NCBI GenBank assembly: GCA_903876715.1
Contig: CAIRBF010000109.1
Span: 1 to 32,378, forward strand
Source of the DNA: an uncultured beta proteobacterium
Lineage (GTDB): Bacteria > Pseudomonadota > Gammaproteobacteria > Burkholderiales > Burkholderiaceae_C
DNA: 32,378 nucleotides
Direction of reading: 5' to 3'
The translations under genes and the position numbers were made by a program. This document shows, piece after piece, positions 9,401-16,509 of this stretch (position 1 is its first letter; each line of letters begins with the position of its first letter). Below the pieces are notes generated by a model. The model was not told where the DNA came from. It saw only the letters and a program-made list of their open reading frames with translations, and did not search any database.

Positions 9401-9654
9401 TTCTCGATCTTGTCGGTGACCTGCTCGGCCATCTGCTGGGCGGTGGCGCCGGGCCAGAAGGCCTGCACGACCATGATGCGGAAGGTGAACGGCGGGTCCT
9501 CGTCCTGCCCGAGCTGGAAGTAGGCCGCGAAGCCCAGGACCATCAGCACCACCATCAGGTAGCGCGTGAGCGCTGGGTGCTCGAGCGCCCAGCGCGAGAT
9601 GTTGAAGCGCGGGCTTGCGGGGCCGGCGGGCCCGGCCTTGGCGGTGTCGTGCAT
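6493..9654 (-). CDS. RND efflux transporter permease subunit
   Basis: This 1053-residue inner-membrane proton-drug antiporter of the AcrB/hydrophobe-amphiphile-efflux superfamily has the family's usual length. The first transmembrane segment (LTRYLMVVLMVLGFAAYF) is followed by the porter domain, and the fourth carries the proton-relay pair D431-D432 in LGLLVDDAIIAVEMM. A second half repeats the topology. No histidine-rich or metal-binding motifs of CzcA type stand out, so organic substrates are more likely than metals. It starts 19 bases after the adaptor gene with a GGGAG ribosome-binding site, so the two form an operon. No TolC-like outer-membrane gene is adjacent, so a channel must come from elsewhere. 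The substrate cannot be predicted. Confidence 0.95.
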   Translation of the reverse strand: MHDTAKAGPAGPASPRFNISRWALEHPALTRYLMVVLMVLGFAAYFQLGQDEDPPFTFRIMVVQAFWPGATAQQMAEQVTDKIEKTLQEVPHADVIRSYTKPGESLTLLQLKDSSPPREVPDSWYQARKRVGDMRGTLPQGVIGPVFNDNFGDVYGSIFALRSDGFSPEETRRFAERARQLLLRVPDVAKVEVFGAQAEKVFIEISHKRLAQLGLDMNQVIAQIGAQNAVEGAGVLNAGTENLQLRVAGPFNSVEELGRLPIRAVNPATGAGSTLKLADIATVRRDYADPPSVKVRHQGREVVALGVSMAKGGDIIALGKALGGAVARIQADLPAGMDIERVQDQPAAVSKSVNEFVKVLVEAIVIVLAVSFISLGLHTRPLRVDVWPGLVVAITIPLVLAITFVTMFYWGVGLHKISLGSLIIALGLLVDDAIIAVEMMVRKLEEGHDRARAATFTYELVAMPMLTGTLITAAGFLPIGLAKSVTGEYTFAIFAVTSAALLISWIVSVYFVPYLGWLMLRNRATVGDQAHDLFDTPFYSRLRRLVDACVRHRWVTIVVTLGIFALGIAGMGKVQQQFFPDSSRPEVLVDLWLPEGSTIQQSDAIARRFEARMMKEPGVASVTTWVGSGVPRFYLPLDQVFPQSNVSQTIVLPKGLAEREALRQRLPALLAEEFPEVRGRVKLLPNGPPVPYPVQFRVVGPDATQVRAWADQAKEILRANPHMRGVNDNWNEQIKVLRLEVDQDKARALGVTSQAIALASRTLFTGTTIGQYREGDRLIDIVLRQPLEERKAITDLGNAYLPTAGGRSVPLAQVAKVSFTWEPGVLWREGRDYAVTVQGDVVEGLQGPTVTFQVWPELQKLAERMPPGYGIQIAGAVAESSKGQGSIAAGVPIMLFIIFTLLMLQLQSFSRSMLVFLTGPMGIAGVAGALLLLDRPFGFVALLGVIALMGMIMRNSVILIDQIEQDRARGLPAWDAIVEAAVRRFRPIVLTAAAAVLAMIPLSRSVFWGPMAVAIMGGLVVATALTLLALPAMYAAWFRIRRPAQQEATRATG

Positions 9655-9673
9655 GACGGTGCTCGCTCCCGCT

Positions 9674-10801
9674 TCAGCGGCTGGCGGCTGGGGCGGGCGC
9701 CGCGGCGCGCGCGGCCAGGGCCTCGTCGAACAGCTTCACCTTCTGGCCCGGCGTCAGCGTGTGCACTCCCGCGGTCACCACGCGCTGGCCCGGCTGCAGG
9801 CCGCTGGCCACCATCACCGAGTTGCCGTCGGCGCCGGCCACGACGATGGGCTGCAGCTTCACCGTCATGCTTGCGGTGTCCAGCACCCAGACGGCCGTCT
9901 GGCCCTGCTGTCCCATCACGGCCGTCAGCGGCAGGCGCGCGGCGGCGTCGCGGCGCGGCAGGTCGAGTTGCACCGTCATGGTCTGGCCCAGTTGCACGGC
10001 GGCCGGGCCGATGTCGGCGCGCACGAGGAAGGTGCGGGTCACCGGGTCGGCCGCTGCCGCCACCTCGCGCACGGTGGCGGGGAGGGCCGTGGCCTGGCCC
10101 CAGGCGCGCGCGCGCAGCGCATCGCGCCGGCCGAGCAGGGCGCGGATGCCGTCGACGGCATCTTCCGGCACCGCAAAGGCCACGTCACGCGGGCCGTCGT
10201 GCGCCAGGCGCAGCACGGGCGTGCCTGCAGCGAGCACAGCCCCCACCTCGGCCTCGGTGGCCGTCACGACGCCGGCTGCCGGCGCGGTGAGCACCGAGTA
10301 GGAGGTCAGGTTGCCCTGCGTACTGGCCTGCGCGCGCGCCTGGTCGAGCTGCGCGCGCTGGGCCTCGAGGCCGCTCTCGCGGCGCTCCAGCTCCGCGGCG
10401 CTGATGAAGCCTTGGGCCCGCAGTTCCTGGAAGCGCTTGACGTCCGCGACCGCGAAGTCGTAGGCGGCCTGCGCGGAGCGCAGCGCGGCCTGGGCAGCGT
10501 CCTGCTGCAGCGCCAGGTCGGCGGGGTCGAGCCGCGCCAGCGCCTGGCCCGAACGCACGCGCTGACCGACTTCGGCCGGTCGCGCCACCAGCTTGCCGGC
10601 TACGCGCAAGCCCAGGCGCGACTCGATGCGGGCACGCACCTCGCCGGCGTACTCCTGGACGCCGCCAGCGGCGTCGGCGGTGACGGTCATGACGCGCACG
10701 GCACGCACCGGCTCGGGGGCCTGTGGCTTGGGCGAGCACGCCGACAGCCACAGGGTGGCCGGCAGCAGGGCAATGGACAGAAGGGCGGTGCGGCTGGGCA
10801 T
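9674..10801 (-). CDS. RND efflux periplasmic adaptor, lipoprotein (membrane fusion protein)
   Basis: This 375-residue HlyD/AcrA-type adaptor links the RND permease to an outer-membrane channel. The signal peptide ends in the lipobox LSAC with Cys22 as the predicted lipid-anchored residue. The order is a barrel-sandwich half (RVAGKLVARPAEVGQRVRSG), a coiled-coil hairpin of about residues 95-165 (QAAYDFAVADVKRFQELR, then ELERRESGLEAQRAQLDQ), the second lipoyl half (LTAPAAGVVTATEAEVG), and beta-barrel and membrane-proximal domains. The ATG at 10801 was chosen because it places the signal peptide at the N-terminus; a longer in-frame reading adds about 50 residues of no recognisable kind. A run of eight G (10810-10817) lies just upstream of the start, and no clear ribosome-binding site is visible. 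Confidence 0.92.
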   Translation of the reverse strand: MPSRTALLSIALLPATLWLSACSPKPQAPEPVRAVRVMTVTADAAGGVQEYAGEVRARIESRLGLRVAGKLVARPAEVGQRVRSGQALARLDPADLALQQDAAQAALRSAQAAYDFAVADVKRFQELRAQGFISAAELERRESGLEAQRAQLDQARAQASTQGNLTSYSVLTAPAAGVVTATEAEVGAVLAAGTPVLRLAHDGPRDVAFAVPEDAVDGIRALLGRRDALRARAWGQATALPATVREVAAAADPVTRTFLVRADIGPAAVQLGQTMTVQLDLPRRDAAARLPLTAVMGQQGQTAVWVLDTASMTVKLQPIVVAGADGNSVMVASGLQPGQRVVTAGVHTLTPGQKVKLFDEALAARAAAPAPAASR

Positions 10802-11098
10802 GGAGGGCAGGGGGGGGCATGCCGACGGACGGGTCACCTCGGCAGTGAGCCTCTGGGTCGGGCGCGGGTCTGGAGCAGCTTGCCGGCGTACGCCGGGGCA
10901 AGGGGGTCGATGGGCGACGGGGGTAGGCCGAAGGCCGCGCTTGATGCGGCGCAAGATTATCGATGGATCTGCGATGGCGTCCGCGGCACGCCCGGCGTGC
11001 AGTCAATTCATCGACGATCACGCCGCGCGGGTGGGGGCGGTGCCTGCGCAGCGTCCGGCAGGCGTCTCCTGGTGGAACGCGTCACGACCTCCGGGCGA
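10802..11098 (-). promoter_or_regulatory. Non-coding region upstream of the RND operon, with a 15-bp dyad
   Basis: No credible gene lies in these 297 bases between the trans-sulfuration gene and the adaptor, so they should hold the efflux promoter. The perfect dyad GCACGCC-C-GGCGTGC at 10986-11000 is a candidate operator. There is also an 8-G homopolymer at 10810-10817. No regulator gene is adjacent. Confidence 0.4.
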
Positions 11099-12298
11099 TC
11101 ACCCTCGTTCCCGAAGGGCCGCGGCCAGCGCACGGGCCAGGTCCGCCTTCAGGTCGTCGGGATGTTCCAGCCCGACTGAAAAGCGCACGAAGTTCGGCGC
11201 AATGTCCGCGGCCTCCATCTGCGCGTCGTTCATCGTGCCGGCCCACATGGCGGCGGCGTGCACGATCAGGGAGTCCACGCCTCCCAGGCTGACTGCGTGC
11301 TTGGGCAGTTCGAGCGCGGCGACGAAGCGGCTGGTCACCGCGTAGTCGCCCTTGATGGCAAAGGCGATCACCGGTCCACCGCCCTTCATCTGCGCCTGCG
11401 CGAGCGCGTGCTGCGGATGGCTCTCGAGACCGGGGTAGTGCACGCGCTCGACCTGAGCTTGCTGTTGCAGCCAGCGCGCGAGCTCGAGCGCGCTCGCGTT
11501 GATGCGCGCCACGCGCACGGCCAGCGTACGCAGCCCGCGCAGCAGCAGCCAGGCGTCCATCGGCGACAGCACCGACCCCAGCGTGGTGTGCATGCGCCAG
11601 ATCGGCTCGGCCAGCGCGTGCGAGCAGCAGATGGCGCCGGCCGTCAGGTCGTGGTGCCCGCCCAGCAGCTTGGTGGCGCTGTGCACAACCACGTCGATGC
11701 CGAGCGCATGCGGCTGCTGGTTCAGCGGCGAGGCGAAGGTGTTGTCGCACACCGTCGTGATGCCGCGCGCGCGCGCCATGGGGGCCACGGCTGCGAGGTC
11801 GGTCAGCACCAGCGTCGGGTTGGCCGGCGTCTCGAGCATGATCAGCTTCGTGTTCGGGCGGATCGCGTCGCGCAGGGCCTCGGCGTCGCTCTGCTCCACC
11901 AGGGTCGTCTCGACGCCGAAGCGCGGCAGCACTTCGTCTAGCAGCTTGGCGGTGCTCATGTAGTGGCGCGTCTGCGCCACGACGTGGTCGCCCGCCGACA
12001 CCAGCGCGAGCACCGCCGTGCTGATGGCGCCCATGCCCGAGCCGGTCAGGAGCGCGGTCTCGGTGCCTTCGAGCCCGGCAAGGATGGCTGCTACGCGCTC
12101 GTGCACCGGGTTGCCGTAGCGCGTGTAGTAGGCCGGGTGCCGCGGGCGGCCCGCCATGTCGGCGAAATCGGCCGCGTCGCGCGCGCGGAAAGTGGCGCTG
12201 TAATGGATGGGCGGCACCACGTCCGGCCCATCGGCGAACGCGTCGTCGTCGTGCAGCACGCGGGTGTCGGCGTGCCAGGAGGCCAGGGGATCGTTCAT
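11099..12298 (-). CDS. PLP-dependent trans-sulfuration enzyme (cystathionine gamma-synthase/lyase family)
   Basis: This 399-residue protein of the Cys/Met-metabolism PLP family catalyses beta- or gamma-elimination/replacement on cysteine, cystathionine or homoserine esters. PLP-contact motifs are YYTRYGNPV (residues 57-65), TGSGMGAIS (85-93), ETPANPT (156-162), and the Schiff-base Lys210 in HSATKLLGGHHD. The C-terminal SLGGVDSLIVHAA and NFVRFSVGLEHPDDL are typical. Residues separating synthase, lyase and methionine gamma-lyase are not decisive by eye, so metB/metC/mdeA is left open. It appears monocistronic. The ATG at 12298 has only a weak TAGGA upstream. cysM and tusA lie about 15 kb away but show no physical linkage. 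Confidence 0.92.
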   Translation of the reverse strand: MNDPLASWHADTRVLHDDDAFADGPDVVPPIHYSATFRARDAADFADMAGRPRHPAYYTRYGNPVHERVAAILAGLEGTETALLTGSGMGAISTAVLALVSAGDHVVAQTRHYMSTAKLLDEVLPRFGVETTLVEQSDAEALRDAIRPNTKLIMLETPANPTLVLTDLAAVAPMARARGITTVCDNTFASPLNQQPHALGIDVVVHSATKLLGGHHDLTAGAICCSHALAEPIWRMHTTLGSVLSPMDAWLLLRGLRTLAVRVARINASALELARWLQQQAQVERVHYPGLESHPQHALAQAQMKGGGPVIAFAIKGDYAVTSRFVAALELPKHAVSLGGVDSLIVHAAAMWAGTMNDAQMEAADIAPNFVRFSVGLEHPDDLKADLARALAAALRERG

Positions 12299-12590
12299 GG
12301 ACGCATCATCCTAGATCCGGCAGTTGACCGCTTGTCTACGCTGGCAGATGCCTGACCAAGCTGACGATTCCATCCACGATCTGCTTCACCCCGGGGTGAG
12401 GGCGCTGCACGCCCGATGGAGCCGCCCTCGACCGCGCCAGCGGCGTTGCGTATCGTCGCCACGGCACAGGCCATGGCTGCGGTTCGCGCCTTGCCGGCAC
12501 GGCCGATGACGGCCCGCTCGGGCGCGCCCAACTGCCGGATCTGGGATCATCGCAGGCGCGCAGCGTGGGCCAGCCCTGGCGTGGCAGCCC
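12299..12590. other. Non-coding region with a 14-bp perfect palindrome
   Basis: This stretch of 292 bases lies upstream of the trans-sulfuration gene and downstream of the aldo/keto reductase. Short open frames inside it lack family resemblance and ribosome-binding sites. The only clear structure is the uninterrupted palindrome TCACCCCGGGGTGA at 12386-12399, about 90 bp upstream of the trans-sulfuration start, a position compatible with an operator. Confidence 0.45.
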
Positions 12591-13409
12591 TCAATCGAAA
12601 TCCGGCGCCCAGGGTACGCGCGTCTTGTTGACGACGCGGTGACCCACCGCGTTCAGGGCGTCGATGCGCGCCATGTCGATCGACGACAGCGTGAAGTCCA
12701 TGACGTCGAAGTTGGCCTGGATGTTGGCGCGCCGGCTGGACATCGTCGTCACCGGCACCCCCTTCTGCAGGATCCAGCGCAGCGTGACCTGGGCCGCGCT
12801 CTTGCCGTAGCCGCGGCCGATCTCGTCGAGCACCGGGTACTTGAAGACCTCGCCGCGTGCCACCGAGCAGTAGGCCGAGAGTGGGATGCCGGTCTGCGCG
12901 GCCGCGGCCAGCAGCTTGCGCTGGTCCAGCAGCGGATGGAACTCGACCTGGTTCACGACCACCGGCACCTCCAGCGTGGCGCGGGCGGTGTGGAGCATGG
13001 CGGCAGTGAAATTGCTCACGCCCACATGCTTGGCCAGCCCGCGCCGTGCCGCTTGCTCGAGCCGTCGCAGCGGCAGCACCACGTCGCCGTCGGCTGGCGG
13101 CCAGTGGATCAGCAGCACGTCGACCTGATCCAGGCCGAGCGCGCGCAGGCTGGCCTCCACCGAGGGCATGAAGCGGTCTTCAGCCAGGTGGTCGGGCGCG
13201 ACCTTGGTGGTCACGCACAACTGGTCGCGCGCCAGGCCCGAGGCCCGCAGCACCGCGCCGACTTCGGCCTCGTTGCCGTAGAGCTGAGCCGTGTCGATGG
13301 CGCGGTAGCCGACGTTCAGCGCCGTCTCCAGCGCTGAGGTGAGCTCGCTGCCCTTGAGCGGCCAGGTGCCGAAGGCGCGCTCGTGGCCGTGTTGGAAATA
13401 GGGGTTCAT
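12591..13409 (-). CDS. Aldo/keto reductase
   Basis: This 272-residue NADPH-dependent (beta/alpha)8-barrel oxidoreductase reduces aldehydes or ketones such as 2,5-diketogluconate-type substrates. The catalytic tetrad is complete: Asp39 and Tyr44 in AIDTAQLYGNE, Lys69 in TTKVAP, His102 in LLIHWPP. GLAKHVGVSNF and the cofactor-binding region IPLSAYCSVARG also fit, as does the slightly short length typical of bacterial DkgA/B-type enzymes. The start lies 3 bases after the stop of the upstream Bug gene, and its ribosome-binding site sits in the last codons of that gene, which implies translational coupling. The Bug ligand and the reductase substrate may therefore be linked, but neither can be named. 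Confidence 0.92.
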   Translation of the reverse strand: MNPYFQHGHERAFGTWPLKGSELTSALETALNVGYRAIDTAQLYGNEAEVGAVLRASGLARDQLCVTTKVAPDHLAEDRFMPSVEASLRALGLDQVDVLLIHWPPADGDVVLPLRRLEQAARRGLAKHVGVSNFTAAMLHTARATLEVPVVVNQVEFHPLLDQRKLLAAAAQTGIPLSAYCSVARGEVFKYPVLDEIGRGYGKSAAQVTLRWILQKGVPVTTMSSRRANIQANFDVMDFTLSSIDMARIDALNAVGHRVVNKTRVPWAPDFD

Positions 13410-13412
13410 GAC

Positions 13413-14402
13413 TCAATCCACCTTTGCGCCGCTGGCCTTCACCACGCTCTCGTACTTGGTCAGTTCCGCCTTGACGAAAGCGGCGAACTCCTCGGGCGTG
13501 GTGGGCGAGGGCTCGGCCATCAGCGTGGCCATGCGCGTCTTCAGCTCGGGCGAGTTCAGCGCGTCGACGAAGGCCTTGTTCAGGCGCTGGGTCACCTCGG
13601 CCGGCAGGCGGGCCGGGCCGAACAGGCCGAACCAGGTACCGATGTCGAAGGTTCTCAGGCCGACTGCGGCACCGGCCTCGGCCGCGCTGGGCAGCTCGGG
13701 CATGGCGCTGGAGCGGCGCGCCGTCGTCACGGCCAGCGCCCTGAGCTTGCCCGAGCGGATATTGGCCGAGGCGGCGGCGATGTTGTCGAAGTTGAAGTCG
13801 ACCTGGCCGCTGACGAGCGCCAGCTGCGCCGGCGGGCCGCCCGCGTAGGGCACGTGCACGGCGTCGATGCTGGCCTGGGCCTTGAACATCTCGCCCGCCA
13901 GGTGGCCGGCGCTGCCGTTGCCGCCGGAGCCGTAGTTCAGCTTGCCCGGGTTGCGTCGCGCGTGCGCGACGAGGTCGGCGATGCCGTTGATCTGCAGGCG
14001 TTGTGCCGTCTCGGCATTCATCACCAGCACATTGGGCACCTGGGCCACGAGCGTGATGGGTGTGAAATCGCGGATCGGATCGTAGGGGATGCGGTTGTAC
14101 AGCCAGGGGTTGATCGCGTGCGTGGCCACCGCGCCCATGACGATGGTCGCGCCGTCGGGGGCGGATTTGGCGATCAGGTCGGCGCCGAGGTTGCCGCCTG
14201 CGCCGGGGCGGTTCTCGACGATGACCGGGCCCAGCGTGTCCTTCACCTTGTCGGCCAGCGTACGCGCCACGATGTCCAGCGGGCCGCCCGGCGGGTAGGG
14301 CACGACCAGGCGCACGGGCTTGGGCTGTGCCCAGACCGTGGTGACGGCCAGGGCGAGGGGGGCGGCGCAGAGCCGGGCGAGCGCATGGCGGCGCAGGGTC
14401 AT
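13413..14402 (-). CDS. Bug-type tripartite tricarboxylate transporter substrate-binding protein
   Basis: This 329-residue periplasmic binding protein is of the same family as the one at 2449 but clearly diverged from it. A Sec-type signal peptide (residues 1-25, ending AVTTVWAQ) precedes PVRLVVPYPPGGPLD, ENRPGAGGNLGADLIAKS and PYAGGPPAQ, all hallmark Bug segments. AGGAGA upstream of the ATG is a good ribosome-binding site. It is coupled to the aldo/keto reductase downstream and lies 81 bases after the ferredoxin reductase, so a three-gene transcript from 15518 is possible. No TctA/B membrane partners are adjacent. The ligand is unknown. Confidence 0.93.
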   Translation of the reverse strand: MTLRRHALARLCAAPLALAVTTVWAQPKPVRLVVPYPPGGPLDIVARTLADKVKDTLGPVIVENRPGAGGNLGADLIAKSAPDGATIVMGAVATHAINPWLYNRIPYDPIRDFTPITLVAQVPNVLVMNAETAQRLQINGIADLVAHARRNPGKLNYGSGGNGSAGHLAGEMFKAQASIDAVHVPYAGGPPAQLALVSGQVDFNFDNIAAASANIRSGKLRALAVTTARRSSAMPELPSAAEAGAAVGLRTFDIGTWFGLFGPARLPAEVTQRLNKAFVDALNSPELKTRMATLMAEPSPTTPEEFAAFVKAELTKYESVVKASGAKVD

Positions 14403-14483
14403 CGTGGATCTCCTGGGTGGGGTGCGGGAGGGGCGGCGGTCTTGAGCCGGGGATAGCGGATGCGCGGCCGGACTTCGCGCCGT

Positions 14484-15518
14484 TCAAGCGGCTGTGTCAG
14501 CCGCCGAGGTGAAGCTGTCGGCGAAGAACTCGTCCTCGGGCAAGCCGCAGCGGGCCGTGAAATCGCGCCGCGCCGCATCCACCATCACTGGCGCGCCGCA
14601 GGCGTAGACCTGGTGGTCGGACAGGTCGGTCAGGTCGGCCATGACCGACTCATGGACGAAGCCGGTGCGGCCGGTCCAGGCGTCTTCGGGGCGGGGCTCG
14701 CTGAGCACCGGCACGTAGCGCAGGTTCGGCAGCCGTGCCGCCGCGGCCTGCGCCCAGGCGTCGAGGTAAAGATCGGCGCGGCTGCGGCAACCCCAGTAGA
14801 GCACGGCGGGCCGCGTGATGCCCTTGAGCTCCATGTGCTCGAGCAGGGCCTTGATCGGCGCGAAGCCGGTGCCGCTGGCCAGCAGCACCATGGGCTTGGC
14901 CGACTCCTCGCGCAGGAAGAAGCTGCCGTAGGGGCCTTCCAGACGCAGGATGTCCTTTTCCTTGAGCGTGGAGAAGACCTGGTCGGTGAACTTGCCGCCC
15001 GGCATGTGGCGGATGTGCAGTTCGATGCAGGGGGGCGTGCCCAGCAGGTGCGGCGCGTTGGCCATGCTGTAGCTGCGTCGCGCACCGTCGCGCAGGATGA
15101 ATTCCACGTATTGGCCGGCGCGGTACTGCAGGTTCTGGTTGGCCGGCAGTTGCATCTTCAGCAGCGCGACGTCAGGGGCCGGGCGCTCGATGGTCAGCAC
15201 GCGCGAGGGCATCTTCAGGACCGGGAATTCACCCGCCCCGGGCACGCTGCGCGCCTCGACGGTGCAGTCGGTCACCGGCGTGGCGCAGCAGGTGAGGACC
15301 CAGCCCGCGTCCTCCTCGGCCGGGCTCAGGGCCTTGGACTGGTGCGCGCCGTGAATCACCCGGCCTTCGAGCAGGCGGCTCTTGCACGAGCCGCAGGCGC
15401 CGTCGCGGCAGCCGTAGGGCAGGCCGATGCCCTGGCGGATGGCCGCGGCGAGAATGCGCTCGTCGCGCTCGACGGTGAAGCTGCGCTCGGCGGGCTTCAG
15501 GGTGACGGTCAGGCTCAT
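14484..15518 (-). CDS. Ferredoxin-domain FAD/NAD(P)H reductase (CDP-6-deoxy-L-threo-D-glycero-4-hexulose-3-dehydratase reductase-like)
   Basis: This 344-residue three-domain electron-transfer flavoprotein begins with a plant-type 2Fe-2S ferredoxin (C37, C42, C45 and C77; GCRDGACGSC). A ferredoxin-NADP-reductase FAD domain follows with RSYSMAN, then an NAD(P) domain with ASGTGFAPIKALLEH and YACGAPVMV. The domain order matches oxygenase reductases and the AscD/RfbI-type reductases, the name under which Burkholderiales homologues are commonly annotated. No dideoxysugar pathway gene or oxygenase component lies nearby, so that specific reaction is doubtful and a general role in feeding electrons to an unlinked oxygenase or desaturase is equally possible. 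It diverges from the SDR gene with only 46 bases between starts. Confidence 0.88.
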   Translation of the reverse strand: MSLTVTLKPAERSFTVERDERILAAAIRQGIGLPYGCRDGACGSCKSRLLEGRVIHGAHQSKALSPAEEDAGWVLTCCATPVTDCTVEARSVPGAGEFPVLKMPSRVLTIERPAPDVALLKMQLPANQNLQYRAGQYVEFILRDGARRSYSMANAPHLLGTPPCIELHIRHMPGGKFTDQVFSTLKEKDILRLEGPYGSFFLREESAKPMVLLASGTGFAPIKALLEHMELKGITRPAVLYWGCRSRADLYLDAWAQAAAARLPNLRYVPVLSEPRPEDAWTGRTGFVHESVMADLTDLSDHQVYACGAPVMVDAARRDFTARCGLPEDEFFADSFTSAADTAA

Positions 15519-15564
15519 GGGGCTTGCATCGCTTGGGGCGCCAACTCATGATTGTGCCCCGCTC

Positions 15565-16509
15565 ATGCTTGTCGGACCTGCCCCTGCCCGCCGTCGCCCC
15601 ACGCTGCTTGTCGTCGGTTGTGGTGACGTCGGGTTGCGCTTGCTCGCGCTGCTGCACCCACGCTGGCGCGTGGTCGCGCTCACGTCCTCTCCAGCGCGCG
15701 TGCCCGCCTTGCGTGCCGCCGGCGCGGTGCCGCTGGTGGGAGACCTGGACGACCCGGCCACGCTGGGCCGGCTGGGCGCGCTGGCCGACCGTGTGCTGCA
15801 CCTGGCGCCGCCGCCGGTGCTGGGGGCGCGCGACACGCGCACCGCTGCGCTGCTGCGTGCACTGGCCCGTGGCGGGCGCTGCACGCATCTGGTCTATGCC
15901 AGCACCAGTGGCGTGTACGGCGACTGCGGTGGTGCCTTCGTCGCCGAGACCCAGCCCGTGCGCCCGACCACCGACCGGGCGCGCCGCCGCGTCGATGCCG
16001 AGACGCGTGTGCGCCACTTCGGCCGCGCCGCTGGCTGCCGCGTGGTGGTGCTGCGCGTCCCGGGCATCTACGCCCCGGGGCGCCCGGGCGGCGACCCGCG
16101 CGAGCGCCTGGCGCGAGGGGCGCCCGTGCTGTGCGCCGGGGACGACGTGCACACCAACCATATCCACGCCGACGACCTGGCCCGCGCCTGTCTGCGCGCC
16201 CTGTTTCGCGGCGGGCCGCAGCGTGTGTTCCACGTCAGCGACGACACGGCGTTGAAGATGGGCGACTACTTCGACCTCGCGGCGGATCTGGCCGGCCTGC
16301 CTCACCCGCCCCGCGTGAGCCGGGCAGAGGCGGCGACGGTGCTTTCGCCGGTGCAGCTGAGTTTCATGAGCGAGTCGCGCCGCCTGGGCAACGGCCGCAT
16401 GAAGCGCGAGCTCGGCCTGCGCCTGCGACACCCCACCGTGCGCGAGGGTCTGGCGCCGCTCGTGCCGGGTGCGCCGCCCGCCGCGGCTACACCCCCTGCG
16501 CGCGCTTGA
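15565..16509 (+). CDS. Atypical SDR / NAD-dependent epimerase-like protein (YeeZ-like)
   Basis: This 314-residue Rossmann protein of the extended SDR superfamily has the nucleotide-binding motif VVGCGDVG near the N-terminus, LVYASTSGVYGDCGG in the middle, and a C-terminal epimerase-like region (HTNHIHADDLARAC and RVFHVSDD). The usual catalytic Y-x3-K is absent; its place is taken by an RARRRVDAE segment, as in the YeeZ-type atypical SDRs, so the reaction is uncertain. The ATG at 15565 was chosen because the Rossmann motif follows soon after; upstream extension runs into the divergent reductase gene. Its 3' end overlaps the convergent protease-like gene by 23 bases. Function unknown beyond NAD(P) binding. 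Confidence 0.85.
   Translation: MLVGPAPARRRPTLLVVGCGDVGLRLLALLHPRWRVVALTSSPARVPALRAAGAVPLVGDLDDPATLGRLGALADRVLHLAPPPVLGARDTRTAALLRALARGGRCTHLVYASTSGVYGDCGGAFVAETQPVRPTTDRARRRVDAETRVRHFGRAAGCRVVVLRVPGIYAPGRPGGDPRERLARGAPVLCAGDDVHTNHIHADDLARACLRALFRGGPQRVFHVSDDTALKMGDYFDLAADLAGLPHPPRVSRAEAATVLSPVQLSFMSESRRLGNGRMKRELGLRLRHPTVREGLAPLVPGAPPAAATPPARA

Noticed and set aside
7489..10290. Long plus-strand open frame opposite the RND permease and adaptor
   Set aside because: The same antisense artefact: low-complexity His/Gln/Asp-rich translation, no domain, no ribosome-binding site, and the sense strand encodes complete RND proteins.
12299..12590. A small gene in the gap before the trans-sulfuration gene
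   Set aside because: Short frames on both strands lack ribosome-binding sites and family resemblance, and they look like GC-driven chance frames.
14484..15518. A dideoxysugar biosynthesis role for the ferredoxin reductase
   Set aside because: Only the domain order supports it; no sugar nucleotide dehydratase or other pathway gene is nearby, so only the general reductase class is claimed.
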